NCBI RefSeq assembly: GCF_018502625.1
Contig: NZ_CP075566.1
Location: 3,768,001 to 3,832,000, forward strand
From: Pseudomonas hormoni
GTDB taxonomy: Bacteria; Pseudomonadota; Gammaproteobacteria; Pseudomonadales; Pseudomonadaceae
Length of the DNA: 64,000 bases
Direction of reading: 5' to 3'
The notes under the pieces were generated by a model, which was not told the origin of the DNA, searched no databases, and saw only the letters and a list, made by a program, of their open reading frames with translations. How positions within the stretch are numbered: the stretch's first letter is position 1; each line of letters begins with the position of its first letter. Positions 28,975 through 37,111 of this stretch are shown in pieces. The translations under genes were made by a program, and so were the position numbers.

Positions 28975-28998
28975 ACGTGATCCCGTGCGGGAAATTTA
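28975..28998 (-). promoter_or_regulatory. PvdS (iron-starvation) promoter box for the acetyltransferase
   Basis: Minus strand: TAAAT (28998-28994), 16 nt, CGT (28977-28975), a perfect TAAAT-N16-CGT. The spacer TTCCCGCACGGGATCA is GC-rich like that of the mbtH box. It lies 41 bp before the start codon. Confidence 0.84.
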
Positions 28999-29009
28999 AG
29001 AGAAGTCGG

Positions 29010-29828
29010 TTAATTCGCGACCTGCGGCGCGTTCTCAGCGTGCGAGACGGGCACGATGGCGATCTTGTACGGATCGAAAATCTTCAGCATCTGGCCGTTG
29101 TCCCGCAACCCTTGCAGCAACTTGCCGAACGCCTCGCCGGTGATCGGTGCCTCGGGACGGAGAATGGCGTAGTGGTGATAGACCTGATCGATGCGCTGGG
29201 ACACCAGCAACTGATCAGCGACCTTCTCGTTGCGCAGCAGGTAATCGCTCAGGTAAGAGCGCGTCACCAGGGCAATGTCGGCGCGTCCGCGCAGCACCAT
29301 CAGCAGGTTGCTGTCGTGGGAATAGGTCAGTGTGGCGTTGTAGTTTTGCGCGAGGACTTTCGGGTCGGCATTGAAGTTGGCGAACTCGTAGTGATAACCG
29401 CTGAACAGCGCCAGACGCTTGCCGGCGAGGTCGGAAAAGTAGTTCTGCTGACGATTCGGGATTCGTTGCGCGACAAAAATCTCGGCGTCCTCCAGCCCCA
29501 TGTCGACGCTGGTGTGGGGAATCTCCTTCCAGCCCCAGCCCGGGTTCTCGAAAATCGCCATGTCCACCCGGCCCTGCTTGAAGTCACCGAAGCGTCGCGG
29601 AATGGAAGTCGGCACCAGCTCGAACTTATAGTCGCTTTGTAACGCATTGAGCGCTTCGACCAACTGTGGCAACAGACCGGTGTCGGCACCGGATTCCGGG
29701 CGCACGGTATAAGGCGGAAAATGCGCGGCACCAACCCGCACCAGCTGTGCAGCGGGGGACGGCAATACCCACAACGCCGCAAGCGCCGCCAGCAAAAGCC
29801 GTGAGGCCGTCCGAATTGGCGAAGACAT
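29010..29828 (-). CDS. periplasmic solute-binding protein, family 3
   Basis: A 272-residue exported protein. The signal peptide is MSSPIRTASRLLLAALAALW..SPAAQ. The PBPb fold of amino-acid-type binding proteins follows, with VGAAHFPPYTVRPES near the start, GRVDMAIFENPGW, and LAGKRLALFSGYHYEF at the domain crossover. ATG 29828 follows GGGAA by 8 bp. No permease or ATPase gene is adjacent, so it may be an orphan receptor or serve a distant transporter. The ligand is unknown. Its end lies 12 bp from the PvdS box of the next gene on the same strand, and no terminator is evident between them. Confidence 0.78.
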   Translation of the reverse strand: MSSPIRTASRLLLAALAALWVLPSPAAQLVRVGAAHFPPYTVRPESGADTGLLPQLVEALNALQSDYKFELVPTSIPRRFGDFKQGRVDMAIFENPGWGWKEIPHTSVDMGLEDAEIFVAQRIPNRQQNYFSDLAGKRLALFSGYHYEFANFNADPKVLAQNYNATLTYSHDSNLLMVLRGRADIALVTRSYLSDYLLRNEKVADQLLVSQRIDQVYHHYAILRPEAPITGEAFGKLLQGLRDNGQMLKIFDPYKIAIVPVSHAENAPQVAN

Positions 29829-29921
29829 CAAAACTTCCCACTCCCCAAAAAAATACGCATCAATCCATTCAAGCTAGGCGGTTTCCGCCACTTAGCCAGT
29901 TTCTTGCTGCCCTGCGCGAAA

Positions 29922-30548
29922 TTATTGTTTTTCTTCCAGCACCAGAATCAACGCCTCATCGGCCAATTGATCGAGGTTCATGCTGCCATCCGCGCGATAC
30001 CAGGTCGTGGTCCACGACAGCGCACCGGTCAGAAAACGGCGGGTGATGAACACGTCGCCGCGGATGAAGCCCGCGTCCTTGGCCTCCCCCAGCACCTGCA
30101 GCCAGAGGTCCTCATAGATGTCGCGCAGCGCCAGGACCTTTGCCTGGCCGTCTTCGGACAGCGAACGCCATTCGTACACCAGCACCGCCATGGCCTCACC
30201 GCTGCCGCCCATGATCGACTGCAATTCGCAGCGAATCAGCGCCAGCACCCGCTCGCGCACGTTGTCGGCTTCAGCGATCGCGGCACGCATCAACGCGGTG
30301 TTGTAGCGAATGGTTTCCTCCATCACCGCCCGCAGGATCTCGTCCTTGCTTTTGAAGTGATGAAAAATACTTCCCGACTGAATGCCCACGGCACCGGCCA
30401 GATCGCGCACCGTGGTGCGTTCAAAGCCTTTATTGCGGAACAGGTGGGCCGCAACTTGCAGCAGCTTGCCACGGGCGCTGTCCGGGTCGGTCAACTGGCC
30501 GCTGTCGACCAGTTCGCGCATGACCCTCAGGGCTTTTTGCTCGTCCAC
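29922..30548 (-). CDS. atuR: TetR-family repressor of terpene utilisation (AtuR)
   Basis: A 208-residue TetR regulator. The helix-turn-helix lies near residues 25-70 (LLQVAAHLFRNKGFERTTVRDLAGAVGIQSGSIFHHFKSKDEIL). The C-terminal part is the ligand and dimer domain. I choose GTG 30548 (MDEQKALRVMREL) because AGGAG lies 7 bp upstream. The upstream extension would run back through the predicted operators. It is divergent from atuA, the arrangement of P. aeruginosa atuR-atuA, where AtuR represses the cluster by binding two inverted repeats in the intergenic region. Two matching palindromic sites are present here at 30621-30638 and 30664-30681. Confidence 0.88.
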   Translation of the reverse strand: MDEQKALRVMRELVDSGQLTDPDSARGKLLQVAAHLFRNKGFERTTVRDLAGAVGIQSGSIFHHFKSKDEILRAVMEETIRYNTALMRAAIAEADNVRERVLALIRCELQSIMGGSGEAMAVLVYEWRSLSEDGQAKVLALRDIYEDLWLQVLGEAKDAGFIRGDVFITRRFLTGALSWTTTWYRADGSMNLDQLADEALILVLEEKQ

Positions 30549-30620
30549 CCGTTCTCTCCTACAGTCGTATTCACCGCTAAAACAGCGGGGTTGCGCGGGC
30601 AATTTAAGCTGACGAAGGCA

Positions 30621-30681
30621 ACCAAGCAAGCGCTCGGGCCGAAGATATTTCAACCGTTTACAAACCAAGCGCTTGCTTGGT
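30621..30681. promoter_or_regulatory. two AtuR operator candidates in the atuR-atuA spacer
   Basis: ACCAAGCAAGCGCTCGGG (30621-30638) matches the reverse complement of ACCAAGCGCTTGCTTGGT (30664-30681) at about 16 of 18 positions. The second site is itself a near palindrome around AAGCGCTT. Centres are 43 bp apart, 30-80 bp before the atuA start. Confidence 0.72.
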
Positions 30682-30711
30682 AGTCTCGATTCACGTTTGT
30701 CGGAGGTGGCT

Positions 30712-32514
30712 ATGGAAAGGGCTGTGCCTGAAACGATACGCATCGGTTGCGCCAGCGCCTTCTGGGGCGACACCTCGACCGCCGCCGCGCAACTGGTGGA
30801 CGGCGGGCGCCTGGACTATCTGGTGTTCGATTATCTGGCCGAAATCACGATGTCGATTATGGCCGGTGCGCGGATGAAAGATCCACAGGCCGGCTACGCC
30901 AGTGACTTCATCGAAGTCCTCAGCCCTCTGCTGGGGTCACTCACCGAACAGAAAATCCGCGTCATCAGCAACGCCGGCGGCGTCAATCCACACGCCTGCG
31001 CCGCTGCGCTGCAAGCGGCCTGCGACAAGGCTGGCGTGCCGCTGAAGATCGCGGTGCTGCTGGGTGATGATCTGCAACCGCAGTTCAAACAGCTGAGCAG
31101 CCGCGGCCTCCACGAAATGTTCAGCGGCGCACCCTTGCCGCCGATGTGCGTTTCCACCAATGCCTACCTCGGCGCGCCGGGCATAGTCGAAGCCTTGCGT
31201 CTGGGCGCGGACATCGTGATCACCGGGCGCGTGGTCGACAGCGCCGTGGTCAGCGCTGCGCTGGTGCATGAATTCGGCTGGTCCTGGCACGACTACGACA
31301 AACTCGCTCAAGCCGCCCTCGCCGGGCACATCATCGAATGCGGCGCCCAGTGCACCGGCGGCAACTTCACCGACTGGCGCGATGTCCCCGACTACGAACA
31401 CATCGGTTTCCCCATCGTCGAAGTCAGTGCCAACAGCCAGTTCCTTGTCAGCAAACCCGAAGGCTCCGGCGGCCTCGTTACGCCCCTCACCGTCGGCGAA
31501 CAAATGCTCTATGAAATCGGCAACCCGCAGGCTTATCTCTTGCCCGACGTGGTTTGCGATTTCTCTCAGGTCAAACTTCAGCAACAAGGCAGGAACGCGG
31601 TTCAGGTGCATGGTGCAAAGGGTTTGCCTCCGACTGATCAATACAAGGTCAGCGCGACATATCCGGACGGCTTCCGCTGCACCGCCAGTTGCCTGATCGC
31701 CGGGATCGATGCGGTGGACAAGGCCCGGCGTGTCAGCGAAGCAATCATCAACAAGACCTCGGAAATCTTCAGTCAGCGCGGCTGGGCGCCTTACAGCGAA
31801 GTGAACATCGAACTCCTGGGCAGCGAGGCGACCTACGGCCCCCATGGCCAGCGACAGGACAGTCGCGAAGTGGTGATCAAACTCGCCGTGCGCCACCCGA
31901 GCAAACAGGCCTTGATCGTGTTCTCCCGGGAAATTGCCCAGGCCGCCACCGGCATGGCCCCGGGGCTGACAGGGATCGTCGGCGGCAGGCCGACGGTGTA
32001 TCCGCTGATCCGGCTGTTTTCGTTCCTCATCGACAAAACGGCCTGCACGCTGGACATTGATCTCAACGGTCAGCGTCACCCGTGCGCCCTGCCCGCCCTC
32101 GACGCGCTCGCCACCGCGGACCTGCCGGTGCCGTTCGAACCACCGAAACCCACAGGTCGCGCCGATGCCAGCGTGGCACTGATCAAACTCGCGGTTGCAC
32201 GCTCCGGTGACAAGGGCAATCACAGCAACATCGGCGTCATGGCCCGCGATCCGGAGTACCTGCCGTGGATCGCCGAAGCCTTGACCCCGGCAGTGATCGT
32301 CGACTGGATGAGCCACGTGCTCGACCCGATTCATGGACGCGTCGAGCGCTGGTATCTGCCCGCGACCCACAGCCTTAATTTTCTGCTGGAAAACGCCCTG
32401 GGCGGGGGCGGCGTGGCCAGCCTGCGGATCGATCCGCAAGGCAAAGCCTTCGCCCAACAACTGCTGGACATCCAGATTCCGGTGCCTCAGCGCATCGCCG
32501 ACCAGGTCAACTAG
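30712..32514 (+). CDS. atuA: acyclic terpene utilisation protein AtuA
   Basis: A 600-residue protein of the AtuA family. The N-terminal ~450 residues (IRIGCASAFWGDT... , DYLVFDYLAEITMSIM, SNAGGVNPHACAAALQ, GADIVITGRVVDSAVV) form the DUF1446 domain. The C-terminal ~110 residues (ALIKLAVARSGDKGNHSNIGVMARDPE... FLLENALGGGGVASLRID) form the AtuA-like domain. It is required for growth on citronellol or geraniol in P. aeruginosa, but its reaction is not defined. GGAGG lies 7 bp before ATG 30712. It is the first gene of atuABCDEF, with AtuR divergent upstream. Confidence 0.93.
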   Translation: MERAVPETIRIGCASAFWGDTSTAAAQLVDGGRLDYLVFDYLAEITMSIMAGARMKDPQAGYASDFIEVLSPLLGSLTEQKIRVISNAGGVNPHACAAALQAACDKAGVPLKIAVLLGDDLQPQFKQLSSRGLHEMFSGAPLPPMCVSTNAYLGAPGIVEALRLGADIVITGRVVDSAVVSAALVHEFGWSWHDYDKLAQAALAGHIIECGAQCTGGNFTDWRDVPDYEHIGFPIVEVSANSQFLVSKPEGSGGLVTPLTVGEQMLYEIGNPQAYLLPDVVCDFSQVKLQQQGRNAVQVHGAKGLPPTDQYKVSATYPDGFRCTASCLIAGIDAVDKARRVSEAIINKTSEIFSQRGWAPYSEVNIELLGSEATYGPHGQRQDSREVVIKLAVRHPSKQALIVFSREIAQAATGMAPGLTGIVGGRPTVYPLIRLFSFLIDKTACTLDIDLNGQRHPCALPALDALATADLPVPFEPPKPTGRADASVALIKLAVARSGDKGNHSNIGVMARDPEYLPWIAEALTPAVIVDWMSHVLDPIHGRVERWYLPATHSLNFLLENALGGGGVASLRIDPQGKAFAQQLLDIQIPVPQRIADQVN

Positions 32515-32526
32515 AGGACTGCCGCC

Positions 32527-33396
32527 GTGGCCTACGATTCGATTTTCAAAGCTGATCTGTTTGCCGGACAAAACATCATCGTCACCGGTGGCGGCAGCGG
32601 CATCGGCCGCTGCACCGCTCATGAACTGGCGGCGCTCGGTGCCCATGTGCTGTTGATCGGGCGCACTGCCGACAAACTGAAATCCGTGACCGCTGAAATT
32701 GTCGAGGATGGCGGCAAGGCCGATTGGCAGACCTGCGATATTCGCGAAGAGGAAGCGGTCAAGCATCTGGTCAGCGAACTGATCCGCAAGCACGGTCCGA
32801 TTCATGGACTGGTCAACAATGCCGGCGGCCAATTCCCGTCGGCGCTGGCCTCGATCAATCAGAAGGGGTTCGAAACCGTGATGCGCACCAATCTGGTGGG
32901 CGGTTTCCTGATGGCCCGGGAAGTGTTCAATCAATCCATGAGCCAACACGGCGGCGCCATCGTCAACATGCTCGCCGACATGTGGGGCGGCATGCCCGGC
33001 ATGGGTCACTCGGGCGCGGCGCGCTCGGGCATGGACAACCTGACCAAGACCGCTGCGTTCGAATGGGGTTACGCCGGTGTGCGGGTCAACGCGGTGGCGC
33101 CGGGCTGGATCGCCTCCAGCGGCATGGACACTTACGAAGGCGCGTTCAAAGCGGTGATTCCGACCTTGCGCGAACACGTGCCGCTGAAACGCATCGGCAC
33201 CGAATCGGAAGTCAGTGCCGCGATCGTGTTCCTGCTCAGCCCGGCCGCGGCGTTTGTCAGTGGCAGCACCTTGCGTATCGACGGCGCCGCCAGCCTTGGC
33301 GGCCGGGCGTGGCCGATCCACAAGGCGACCAACAGTGAGTCGTTCAACGGTTTCCACCGCGCGTACTTACCGGACGTGCTCAAGGACAAGGAATAA
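32527..33396 (+). CDS. atuB: short-chain dehydrogenase/reductase AtuB (enoyl-CoA-reductase-like)
   Basis: A 289-residue SDR. The Rossmann motif is TGGGSGIG (about residues 20-27), NNAGG follows the fourth strand and NLVGGF the fifth. The usual catalytic YxxxK is missing: the aligned stretch reads MGHSGAARSGMDNLTKTAAFEWG, with Ser and Arg at those positions. This HSGAAR form and the following VRVNAVAPGWI...PLKRIG resemble peroxisomal trans-2-enoyl-CoA reductases rather than alcohol dehydrogenases. The start is GTG 32527 with GAGGA about 9 bp upstream. It lies 12 bp after atuA in the terpene operon. A role in oxidising citronellol has been suggested for AtuB; the sequence fits an enoyl/dienoyl-CoA step at least as well. 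Confidence 0.85.
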   Translation: MAYDSIFKADLFAGQNIIVTGGGSGIGRCTAHELAALGAHVLLIGRTADKLKSVTAEIVEDGGKADWQTCDIREEEAVKHLVSELIRKHGPIHGLVNNAGGQFPSALASINQKGFETVMRTNLVGGFLMAREVFNQSMSQHGGAIVNMLADMWGGMPGMGHSGAARSGMDNLTKTAAFEWGYAGVRVNAVAPGWIASSGMDTYEGAFKAVIPTLREHVPLKRIGTESEVSAAIVFLLSPAAAFVSGSTLRIDGAASLGGRAWPIHKATNSESFNGFHRAYLPDVLKDKE

Positions 33397-33399
33397 GTC

Positions 33400-35016
33400 A
33401 TGCCGGTCATTGAGTCGCAAGTCGACCCGTTCAGCGAACAGTTCGCCCGGAACCGTGCCGCGATGCTGGCCGGTATCGAGCAAGTCCGTCAGCTCGAACA
33501 AAACCTGCTGAACAAAGCGGCCGAAGCCAAAGCGAAGTTCGACAAGCGCGGGCAATTGCTGCCCCGTGAACGCCTCAACCTGTTGCTCGACCCCGGTGCG
33601 CCGTTCCTCGAACTGGCAAGCCTGGCCGGTTACAAATTGCATGACGACAAGGATGGCAGCTCGGCGGGCGGCGGCTTGATCGCCGGGATCGGCTACGTAT
33701 CCGGCGTTCGTGCCTTGGTGGTGGCGAACAACAGCGCGATCAAGGGAGGAACCATCTCCCCCAGCGGCTTGAAAAAATCCCTGCGCCTGCAACAGATCGC
33801 CATGGAAAACAAACTGCCGGTGATCACCCTCGCTGAAAGCGGTGGCGCCAACCTTAATTACGCAGCGGAGATTTTCGTCGAAGGCGCGCGCAGCTTTGCC
33901 AATCAGGCGCGGATGTCGGCCATGGGCTTGCCGCAAATCACCGTGGTCCACGGCTCGGCCACGGCAGGCGGCGCGTATCAGCCGGGGCTGTCGGATTACG
34001 TGGTGGTGGTGCGCGGCAAAGCCAAGCTGTTTCTCGCCGGGCCGCCCCTGCTCAAGGCCGCCACCGGCGAGGTCGCTACCGATGAGGAACTGGGCGGCGC
34101 CGAGATGCACGCGCAAACCGCCGGCACCGCTGAATACCTGGCCGAGAACGATGCCGATGGCGTGCGTCAGGTGCGGGAGATTGTCAGCCTGTTGTCGTGG
34201 AATGATCAGTTGCAATGGGCACCCGAACGTCACCATCAAGAACCGCTCTACCCCATCGACGAACTGCTCGGGCTGATTCCCGACGACCCGAAAAAACCCT
34301 ATGACGTGCGCGAAATCATCGCGCGAATCGCCGACGGTTCGAACTTCCTCGAGTTCAAGGGTGAGTTCGATCAACAGACCGTCTGCGGTCATCTGCAGAT
34401 TCAGGGGCGCGCCTGCGGGTTCATCGGCAACAACGGCCCGATCACGCCCAAAGGCGCGAGCAAGGCTGCGCAGTTCATTCAGCTGTGCGATCAGAGCCGG
34501 ACGCCGCTGCTGTTTTTCCACAACACCACCGGGTTCATGGTCGGCACCGAGTCGGAACAACAAGGCGTGATCAAGCACGGCGCCAAAATGATCCAGGCGG
34601 TGGCCAACGCCCGGGTGCCAAAACTGACGATCGTTGTCGGTGGTTCCTATGGCGCCGGCAACTATGCGATGTGCGGCCGCGGCCTCGACCCCCGCTTCAT
34701 CTTCGCCTGGCCCAACAGCCGCACGGCGGTGATGGGCGGCGCTCAGGCCGGCAAGGTCCTGCGGATCGTCACCGAGGCCAAACAGCTCAAGGACGGTCTG
34801 GTACCTGACCCGAAAATGCTCGACATGCTGGAGCAGGTCACCGCGCAGAAACTCGACAGCCAGTCCACCGCGCTGTATGGCAGCGCCAATCTCTGGGATG
34901 ACGGATTGATTGATCCCCGGGATACCCGGACGTTGCTAGGTTACTTGCTGGACATCTGTCATGAGGCCGACATGCGGCCGCTGCAAACCAATAGTTTTGG
35001 CGTGGCCCGGTTCTGA
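33400..35016 (+). CDS. atuC: geranyl-CoA carboxylase beta subunit AtuC
   Basis: The 538-residue carboxyltransferase subunit takes carboxyl-biotin from AtuF and carboxylates geranyl-CoA. The N- and C-terminal crotonase-like halves carry the CoA and biotin sites: GGGLIAGIGYVSG, ESGGANLNYAAEIF and FLAGPPLLKAATGEVATDEELGGAEMH in the first half, GASKAAQFIQLCDQ, HNTTGFMVG and GGSYGAGNYAMCGR in the second. The family also includes methylcrotonyl-CoA carboxylase (LiuB/MccB). The neighbours AtuA, AtuB and a TetR regulator, rather than isovaleryl-CoA dehydrogenase and a MerR regulator, point to geranyl-CoA. The stretch RSFANQARMSA replaces the bulkier FYNQANMSA I recall from methylcrotonyl enzymes, in line with a larger substrate. 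AAGGA precedes the ATG. Confidence 0.92.
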   Translation: MPVIESQVDPFSEQFARNRAAMLAGIEQVRQLEQNLLNKAAEAKAKFDKRGQLLPRERLNLLLDPGAPFLELASLAGYKLHDDKDGSSAGGGLIAGIGYVSGVRALVVANNSAIKGGTISPSGLKKSLRLQQIAMENKLPVITLAESGGANLNYAAEIFVEGARSFANQARMSAMGLPQITVVHGSATAGGAYQPGLSDYVVVVRGKAKLFLAGPPLLKAATGEVATDEELGGAEMHAQTAGTAEYLAENDADGVRQVREIVSLLSWNDQLQWAPERHHQEPLYPIDELLGLIPDDPKKPYDVREIIARIADGSNFLEFKGEFDQQTVCGHLQIQGRACGFIGNNGPITPKGASKAAQFIQLCDQSRTPLLFFHNTTGFMVGTESEQQGVIKHGAKMIQAVANARVPKLTIVVGGSYGAGNYAMCGRGLDPRFIFAWPNSRTAVMGGAQAGKVLRIVTEAKQLKDGLVPDPKMLDMLEQVTAQKLDSQSTALYGSANLWDDGLIDPRDTRTLLGYLLDICHEADMRPLQTNSFGVARF

Positions 35017-35040
35017 ACCGGCCAGAGGAGAACAATAAAA

Positions 35041-36198
35041 ATGATCTTCACCCAGGAACACGAAGCACTGCGCCGCACCGTTCGCCAATTCGTCGCGCAC
35101 GAGATCAACCCGCACGTCGAGGAGTGGGAAAAGGCCGGGCGTTTCCCAATCCACGACATCTTTCGCAAGGCGGGGGAGCTCGGCTTGCTGGGGATTTCCA
35201 AACCGGAAAAATTCGGCGGCATGGGGCTCGACTACAGCTATTCGATCGTCGCCGCCGAAGAGTTCGGCACCATTCATTGCGGCGGGATCCCGATGTCCAT
35301 CGGCGTGCAGACCGACATGTGCACGCCGGCGCTGGCACGCTTCGGCTCCGATGAACTGCGTGAAGAATTCCTGCGGCCGGCGATTACCGGCGAACAGGTC
35401 GGTTGCATCGGCGTGTCGGAAGTCGGTGCCGGTTCCGACGTCGCCGGCTTGAAAACCACCGCCCGCAAGGACGGCGACGACTACGTGATCAACGGCAGCA
35501 AGATGTGGATCACCAACTCGCCGAGCGCCGATTTCATCTGCCTGCTGGCCAACACCTCGGACGACAAGCCGCACATCAACAAATCGCTGATCATGGTGCC
35601 GATGAACACCCCCGGCATCAGCCTCAGTTCGCACCTCGACAAGCTCGGCATGCGCAGCTCGGAAACGGCCCAGGTGTTTTTCGACAACGTGCGCGTACCG
35701 CAACGCAACCGCATCGGGCATGAAGGCGCGGGGTTCATGATGCAGATGCTGCAATTCCAGGAGGAACGCCTGTTCGGTGCCGCGAACATGATCAAGGGCC
35801 TGGAATACTGCATCGACAGCACCATCGAGTACTGCAAGGAACGCAAAACCTTCGGCAATGCACTGATCGACAATCAGGTCATCCACTTCCGCCTCGCTGA
35901 GCTGCAAACCGAAGTCGAATGCCTGCGGGCGCTGGTCTATCAGGCCACCGAGCAATACATCAAAGGTCAGGACGTCACGCGCCTAGCGTCGATGGCCAAA
36001 CTCAAGGCCGGACGACTGGGCCGCGAAGTCAGCGACAGCTGCCTGCAATATTGGGGCGGCATGGGCTTCATGTGGGACAACCCGGTGGCCCGCGCCTACC
36101 GCGACGTGCGGTTGGTATCGATTGGCGGCGGCGCCGACGAAATCATGCTGGGGATCATCTGCAAACTGATGGGCATCCTGCCGGGGAAAAGGAAATGA
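35041..36198 (+). CDS. atuD: citronellyl-CoA dehydrogenase-type acyl-CoA dehydrogenase AtuD
   Basis: A 385-residue FAD-dependent acyl-CoA dehydrogenase of the cytoplasm. The N-terminal helical domain begins FTQEHEALRRTVRQFV. The FAD/substrate strand region has GCIGVSEVGAGSDVAGLKTTA and MWITNSPSADF. The C-terminal helical domain has QYWGGMGFMWDNPVARAYRDVRL...GGADEIMLGI, in which the glutamate of GGADEIM is a usual catalytic-base position. In the atu pathway this enzyme desaturates citronellyl-CoA to geranyl-CoA. Spacing to atuC is 24 bp, with AGAGGAG upstream. The stop overlaps atuE by ATGA. Confidence 0.92.
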   Translation: MIFTQEHEALRRTVRQFVAHEINPHVEEWEKAGRFPIHDIFRKAGELGLLGISKPEKFGGMGLDYSYSIVAAEEFGTIHCGGIPMSIGVQTDMCTPALARFGSDELREEFLRPAITGEQVGCIGVSEVGAGSDVAGLKTTARKDGDDYVINGSKMWITNSPSADFICLLANTSDDKPHINKSLIMVPMNTPGISLSSHLDKLGMRSSETAQVFFDNVRVPQRNRIGHEGAGFMMQMLQFQEERLFGAANMIKGLEYCIDSTIEYCKERKTFGNALIDNQVIHFRLAELQTEVECLRALVYQATEQYIKGQDVTRLASMAKLKAGRLGREVSDSCLQYWGGMGFMWDNPVARAYRDVRLVSIGGGADEIMLGIICKLMGILPGKRK

Positions 36199-36992
36199 GC
36201 ACCCTGCCGGTTTGCCAGACACTCCTGCTCGAGCCGCATAACGGCGTGCTGCACATCACCCTCAACCGCCCGGAATGCCGCAATGCCATGAGCTTGCAGA
36301 TGGTCGCCGAGTTGCGTTCGGTGCTGTCGGCAGTGCGCGATGACCGTGAAATTCGGGCCTTGGTGATCGGCGGTGCCGGCGGGCACTTCTGCGCCGGTGG
36401 CGACATCAAGGACATGGCCAATGCCCGAGCTCAGGGACCTTCGGCCTACCGCGATTTGAATCGGGCGTTTGGCGCGCTGTTGCAGGAAGTGCAACACGCG
36501 CCGCAAGTGGTGATCACGGTGCTGCAAGGCGCGGTGCTCGGCGGTGGTCTGGGGCTGGCGTGCGTCAGCGATGTCGCCCTGGCCGATCACCAGGCGCAAT
36601 TCGGTCTGCCGGAAACCAGCCTCGGCTTGCTGCCCGCGCAGATCGCACCGTTCGTGGTTCAGCGTATCGGTTTGACCCAGGCTCGACGGTTGGCACTGAC
36701 TGCAGCGCGATTTGATGGCACACACGCCCGGCGCATGGGTCTGGTGCATTTTGTCGAGCATGACGCGCAAGCGCTGGCCGAGCGTCTCGATGAAGTTCTG
36801 GCCCATGTGCTGTGCTGCGCGCCGGGGGCGAATGCGACGACCAAAAAGCTGTTGCTGGCGAGTGCTGGGCAGCCTTCGGATGCCTTGCTGGATGAAGCGG
36901 CGGAGTGGTTCAGCGAAGCGGTGACCGGGGCTGAAGGGGTCGAAGGGACCATGGCTTTCGTGCAGAAGCGCAAACCGGGGTGGGCCTCTTAA
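36195..36992 (+). CDS. atuE: isohexenylglutaconyl-CoA hydratase-type crotonase AtuE
   Basis: A 265-residue enoyl-CoA hydratase/isomerase. The CoA-binding and oxyanion segment is GGAGGHFCAGGDIKDMA (about residues 58-74). The second oxyanion segment VLQGAVLGGGLGLACVSD is followed by FGLPETSLGLLPAQ with the catalytic-glutamate region. In the atu pathway it hydrates 3-isohexenylglutaconyl-CoA, the product of the carboxylase. ATG 36195 overlaps the atuD stop, with AAAAGGAA just upstream. A REPIN begins 3 bp after its stop and separates it from atuF. Confidence 0.9.
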   Translation: MSTLPVCQTLLLEPHNGVLHITLNRPECRNAMSLQMVAELRSVLSAVRDDREIRALVIGGAGGHFCAGGDIKDMANARAQGPSAYRDLNRAFGALLQEVQHAPQVVITVLQGAVLGGGLGLACVSDVALADHQAQFGLPETSLGLLPAQIAPFVVQRIGLTQARRLALTAARFDGTHARRMGLVHFVEHDAQALAERLDEVLAHVLCCAPGANATTKKLLLASAGQPSDALLDEAAEWFSEAVTGAEGVEGTMAFVQKRKPGWAS

Positions 36993-36995
36993 AAG

Positions 36996-37071
36996 CTTCG
37001 CGGGCAAGCCATGCTCCTACAGGTCCTTTGTCGTTCACAAAATCCTGTAGGAGCATGGCTTGCCCGCGAAG
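36996..37071. repeat. REPIN inside the atu operon, between atuE and atuF
   Basis: Perfect 28-bp arms at 36996-37023 and 37044-37071 (CTTCGCGGGCAAGCCATGCT...) with a 20-bp loop. It sits between two codirectional genes whose products form one enzyme (AtuC and AtuF). Confidence 0.93.
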
Positions 37072-37111
37072 AGGCCCTCAAATTTACCGAACAACTTGAG
37101 CGAAGACCTTC

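Noticed and set aside
29922..30773. A longer atuR reading frame beginning at 30773
   Set aside because: It would run through both AtuR operator candidates and into atuA; GTG 30548 has a strong ribosome site and gives a normal TetR length.
30937..33357. An 806-codon minus-strand frame opposite atuA and atuB
   Set aside because: Antisense to two well-supported genes with family motifs; its own composition is atypical and it has no domain.
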